A DNA stretch of 64,000 bases from Cryptomeria japonica (lineage: Eukaryota > Streptophyta > Pinopsida > Cupressales > Cupressaceae). The stretch is from contig NC_081406.1 in the NCBI RefSeq assembly GCF_030272615.1, forward strand, positions 458,082,072 through 458,146,071, in the 5' to 3' direction. A program made the translations under genes and the position numbers. The notes beneath the pieces were generated by a model, which saw only the letters and a list, made by a program, of their open reading frames with translations, made no database searches and had not been told where the DNA came from. This document shows, piece after piece, positions 59,979 to 64,000 of the stretch (positions are counted from its first letter, which is position 1; every line of letters begins with the position of its first letter).

Positions 59979-61000
59979 ATGAAAATAACAACATGAAATG
60001 CCAGGGGTCTATCAGCCCCTGACAAAAAATGCTTGGTCAAGAGGGCTTTCCAAACAATTTCAGGAGACATCATCATGTTGCAAGAGACCAAGCTCAATGA
60101 AGAAAAAGCTTTCTTTTTCAAATCTTTAAGTAGGATGTGGGATAGTGTCTTTCAAGAGGCAAAAGGCTCCATGGGTGGACTGGCGACTCTATTGAATCTA
60201 GATAAAGTGACAGTAGAATTGATTAATAAGCATGATAATTGGATGCACTATAAAGCAAGAACATTGCAGGAAGATTTGGAATTCTCCCTAATCAATGTTT
60301 ATGGACCAACAAAGACAAATGAAAAGAAAAGGGTTTGGAAAGAAATTACAGATCAGATCAGAATGTTCGATCCAGAGAAAACAATTGTAGCAAGAGATTT
60401 TAATGCAATCCTCAACAATGATGAAAAATGTGGAGGTTTAAGAATGAATACCCGAGTGATGGAAGATTTCAGAGATTTTGTACAAAATAATAACCTTTTT
60501 GATGTTGTTCCTAAAACTGGAAATTTGACTTGGACCAATAGGAGGGAAAACTTTTTCAAAATTTTTGAGAGATTGGACAGAATATTTGTTGGTTTGTTTT
60601 GGATAAGAGGTAGTTTTGATCTGGAATAAAAAATCCAGCCCATAACACTTTCAGACCATTACCTGGTTCAGTTAACTTGAACAATACCATTGATGAAGGT
60701 GAAACACAACTTCAAGTTCTTAAGCATGTGGTGGAGAGATTCAAACTTTGAAGAAAACAAGGAAAAATGGTGGAAAGAATGTAAAGATATTAAAGGCACT
60801 CCTAGTTTTTGTTTTGTTCAAAAGTTAAAATATCTCAAAAACAAGATCAAAATATGGAACGTGGCTTCCTTCAAGAACATCTTTGCTGAAAAAATTAGAG
60901 TGGAAGAGGAACTAAATAGGATTAATAATCTGGTGATAGAGAAAGGGATGACGAATGAAGAATTCCATGAAGAGAATTCCCTTAAGCAGAACTAGAAAAA
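59979..61000 (+). pseudogene. LINE ORF2 endonuclease fragment, copy B
   Basis: Same endonuclease fragment as copy A, but with different lesions. The WNVRG Trp is TGA (59994-59996) and the Asp-loop motif reads ARDFNAIL instead of AGDFNAIL. The frame is otherwise open from 60033 to a TAA at 60627-60629 that copy A shares. The linker segment 60690-60995 (KWWKEC, GTPSF, WNVASFKNIF) ends early by a frameshift. No reverse transcriptase follows. Confidence 0.85.
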
Positions 61001-61172
61001 ATAATCCTGAGAGAAGAAATGTATTGGAGGGACAGATCCAGGGAATTATGTCTTAACAACAAAGAAACAAAGAAGAAGAAAGAGTCGCTGTCTTAACAAC
61101 AAAAAAACAAAGAAGAAGAAAGAGTCGCTATCTGTAGATCGCTGTCTATAGCTGCTTTGATTTGTATGAGCT

Positions 61173-61433
61173 ATGGATGGAAAAGCGTCAACCTCCCCTT
61201 CGCCTGCAAAACGCAGTGGAGAGTCAAAGAAACAGAAATAGAAGGAGAAGAAGAATTCGCAAAAGAGAGCCCTGCGCAGGAGGCAGAATCTCCACCACAG
61301 CCTGCAGATGTATCATGACAAGCATAAGCACGAGCATAGTCCCAGGCTCAAGAAAAGGTGCCTTGTATTGGCATCCTGCCTTGCCCAAATGCTGCAGCCC
61401 ACACCTAATCTACGCAATGTAGCTTATTTAAGT
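61173..61433 (+). other. Unrecognised exon-like ORF, copy B
   Basis: Counterpart of 4687-4946. The ATG, the basic composition, the LVLASCLAQMLQPTPNLRN segment and the GTGTAAGTC donor-like site are kept; a stop lies near 61230. Family unknown. Confidence 0.35.
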
Positions 61434-61707
61434 GTAAGTCAATCTCTTACAGTGCATCTCTGTTTTTATCGCGGCTGGAAAACCCAACAAGTGATGTGCA
61501 AAAGAATAATTGGTTGTGTTCCTGAGATGGTGTTTCACTCCTTGTATGCAATGTTTTAGTTTGCCCCGGTTTGCCACCATATTTCTCCTCGTATTTTTAT
61601 TGTATGCGAAAATGCATGCAGTTTAGAATGGAAAAACTTTCTTTTGCCAGAGGATGTTTCCTTGTGTCATAAGCTTTTTTCTATTTTTATGGGTTCATGA
61701 TTTATCA

Positions 61708-61940
61708 TTCTTATGTATTTTCAACTCAGATTTAAATGATGTTTTAGTGTATGCAAAAACCCCTTCTATTTTTTCTTTTTCCCCTCTTTCAAGAGGATGT
61801 GTAATTCTGGCTGTATCCAATCTTATGTATTTGCAACTCAGATTTAGATGATGTTTTAGTGTATGTGAAAACCCCTTCTATTTTTTTTTCCCCCTCTTTC
61901 AAGAGGATGTATATAATTCTGGTTGTATCCAATTTTCAAT
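61708..61940 (+). repeat. Tandem duplication, about 110-bp unit x2, copy B
   Basis: Same pair as at 5223-5450, slightly diverged. Confidence 0.75.
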
Positions 61941-62567
61941 TCGCTTGGGTTTATCACCGGGGACCTAAACCCACAAGAATTGAACACTTTCCTTTCGGTG
62001 ATTGCTCCAACTTGTACGCTACAATTCCATTGATGGTTTTAATTTTTGCAATGGCTTAGGTTTTGTTATTGAATGTAACTGAGGTCTTATTTATAAATTT
62101 GGAGCGGGTAGGGTTGTATAGTTCAAAGCAACATAAGGTAAATGGAAAAAACAAATCATCTAGTGGAATGCTTGCATGAGTGTACTCTCATACATCAAAA
62201 TGGTGTCTTGTTTGGTAGTGATCTTAAAAAACTAATATCTTGTTTGGTGGTGATCTAGTATAGGATTTGTCCTCCTAATTTTCTTTTTAGATATCTATGA
62301 AGTTATCTGATTGTCCATGAACTTGAAGTTTGGAAGATATATAACATTTTTTCAGCTTTACATAGGGTACAATAATCTCCTACTCCAGGGGCATTTGTTG
62401 TTATATTCTTAAGTCTTAACAGCTTCAGTTGATATCATAGTTAATGAACACTTATTGTAAAGACATGTCAATAACAATGCAGTGTTTGTAGCCAAATGAA
62501 GAAATACATCATATAAATGTAAACCAAATTCTTTGTTAATGGTGGACATTATTATAATTTCTTGGAT

Positions 62568-64000
62568 TATATTTCATGCCTGTGTGCACTTCATGTCTTA
62601 TGGTACTTATGTATACTCGCTTCATGCCTTAAGTGAATTCATGTGTACACTTCATGCTTTACATGTATTCGTGCCTTATGTGTATATTCCATGTTTTGCA
62701 TGGATGCTTCTTGCCTTATGTAATTCATTTGTATACTTTGTACTTTACACCTTACGTGTATTCGTGTGTATGACTCATGCCTTATGTATTCATCTGTATG
62801 CTTCATACTTGATTTATTGGATTCATTCATAAAGTGTTTCTGCATACCTTTCTCATGTATGCTTCCGCCTCTATGTGTATTGCCACCCATGTGTTCATCC
62901 ATGGATGTGCTTTGTATCTTATGCAATTGTTTCATGTACTTACAACATGAATTATTTTTGTTTTGAACGAATGCCCCCTATCTTACATGTTTCAACGTGA
63001 TTGAATATGCTTAGTTATTCCATGAGTATGATTTATGAGTACTTATAAATGGGGTGATTGTTTTAAATCACCTAGGCCCTTCTCTTTGCAAACATGGGTT
63101 TCATACTCCTAATAACATGGGAAGGACAACATAGGGATTACTGAAACATGATGATACTATGAAAATCTATAGGATGGAAGAATGTGTAAGAGTAATATAG
63201 GAAGGAAGAATGTGTAAGAGTACAATTGCTCAAACCATGAGGTGATAATATAAGAACTTGATGAGTATAGAGATTTTGCCCATAAATCGTCATAAGAGGA
63301 GAAAGGAAACATGTTGAGAATGCAGTCAGACAAAGATAATATTAGCCATGTTCAATTTATTCATGATATATTTAATACCAATCTACCACCTAAGTTTACC
63401 AATACGTCAATATCCAATCATAACAATCTATATGGTTACGGACTGTACGACATGAAGGAGTGATACCAGACTTAATTAATTGAGATCTTATTCATTACCC
63501 ACCTCTATTTGGTAACTATGATGTTAGTGACATTCACACTGCCCACTGAAATTTCTCATTGACTAAACATTTTCCAATATTAATACATACTCTTTATGGA
63601 TGTTAAGATTAATCCAAGTTATTATTATTAACTTTTCATGTTGTCATCTAGATCAAAAATCTTGCACATTCTCTAATTAATACAACCTCTACATTTTGGG
63701 AAATTTATCCCTCTAATTGGGGATTTAGACATATTCATCCAACAAATTATAAATCAATAAATTTAGACATATCTGATATGTGTATTTCTCTCATGAACAA
63801 TATGTAATGATAGAGTAAAATCATCACTTGTGGTTTCCTTACAATAACTCCTGCAATCAGAAGTGATACTCAAAAATAGTATTTATCATTTCACAAATTG
63901 CTTATCACAAATTGTTATGTTCAAAATTTGTACCAAACGTGACTCAACATAATCATCTTCCATGATATCAAACCCCTTTACAAGTGTGATAGCAACTTAT
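62568..64000 (+). mobile_element. Internal region of the non-autonomous LTR element, copy B
   Basis: Counterpart of 6078-7530, with the same degenerate TTCATGCCTTATGTGTAT-type repeats at its start and the same non-coding remainder. It is cut by the window end before the expected polypurine tract and LTR. Confidence 0.65.

Larger units (their letters stand above)
56449..64000 (+). repeat. Direct long duplication, copy B
   Basis: Copy B of the block at 1-7530. It is collinear over its whole length and still matching at the end of the window. Offsets drift between about 56448 and 56490 because of small indels, for example extra bases near 58480-58570. Confidence 0.9.

Noticed and set aside
62533-62966. 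ORFs on both strands in the last copy of the repeat region
   Set aside because: Open on both strands because the repeat lacks stops; no independent support.

Overview
The window looks like a retrotransposon-dense stretch of a large, AT-rich plant nuclear genome. A gymnosperm (conifer-like) origin is plausible from the stacking of old, very long LTR elements around scarce decayed genes, but that is inference. There are no bacterial-type operons, CRISPR arrays or rRNA genes, and I see no tRNA gene. No intact host gene is visible. The one recognisable host gene is a decayed, intron-containing bromodomain AAA-ATPase of the ATAD2/BRAT1 type at about 12.7-17.2 kb.

Layout: (1) 1-7.5 kb is repeated in direct orientation at 56.45-64.0 kb (copy A and copy B). 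The shared block holds a minus-strand LTR, an AT-rich spacer, a LINE endonuclease fragment without reverse transcriptase, an exon-like open frame I do not recognise, and the non-coding internal part of a non-autonomous LTR element. (2) 7.9-12.4 kb holds the LTR of that element (7929-10263, with an initiator-Met-type primer site next to it) and a third, truncated copy of its internal region. A MULE-like insertion with a 12-bp target duplication sits inside the LTR. (3) 12.7-17.2 kb is the AAA/bromodomain pseudogene. (4) 17.2-24.7 kb is a 5'-truncated Ty3/Gypsy chromovirus with its 3' LTR. (5) 24.7-28.9 kb is a minus-strand Ty3/Gypsy pol relic interrupted by a solo LTR. (6) 28.9-34.2 kb is AT-rich with LTR-like starts and no readable gene. 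(7) 34.2-42.1 kb is a nest of Ty1/Copia pieces in both orientations. (8) 43.3-56.4 kb is a minus-strand Ty3/Gypsy element with gag, protease and G-patch regions. A complete Ty1/Copia element (46246-53450, both LTRs, TSD AAATG) has inserted into its gag gene.

Decay pattern: the AAA pseudogene, the chromovirus and the full-length copia keep long single reading frames almost free of indels. They are broken mainly by stop codons and missense changes that C-to-T or G-to-A transitions can explain. This fits mutation of methylated cytosines in silenced DNA. I did not find a convincing new biological system. The observations most worth checking are the 56-kb-spaced duplication, the transition-driven decay, the internal-LTR-internal arrangement of the non-autonomous element, and the unrecognised exon-like ORF kept in both duplicate copies.
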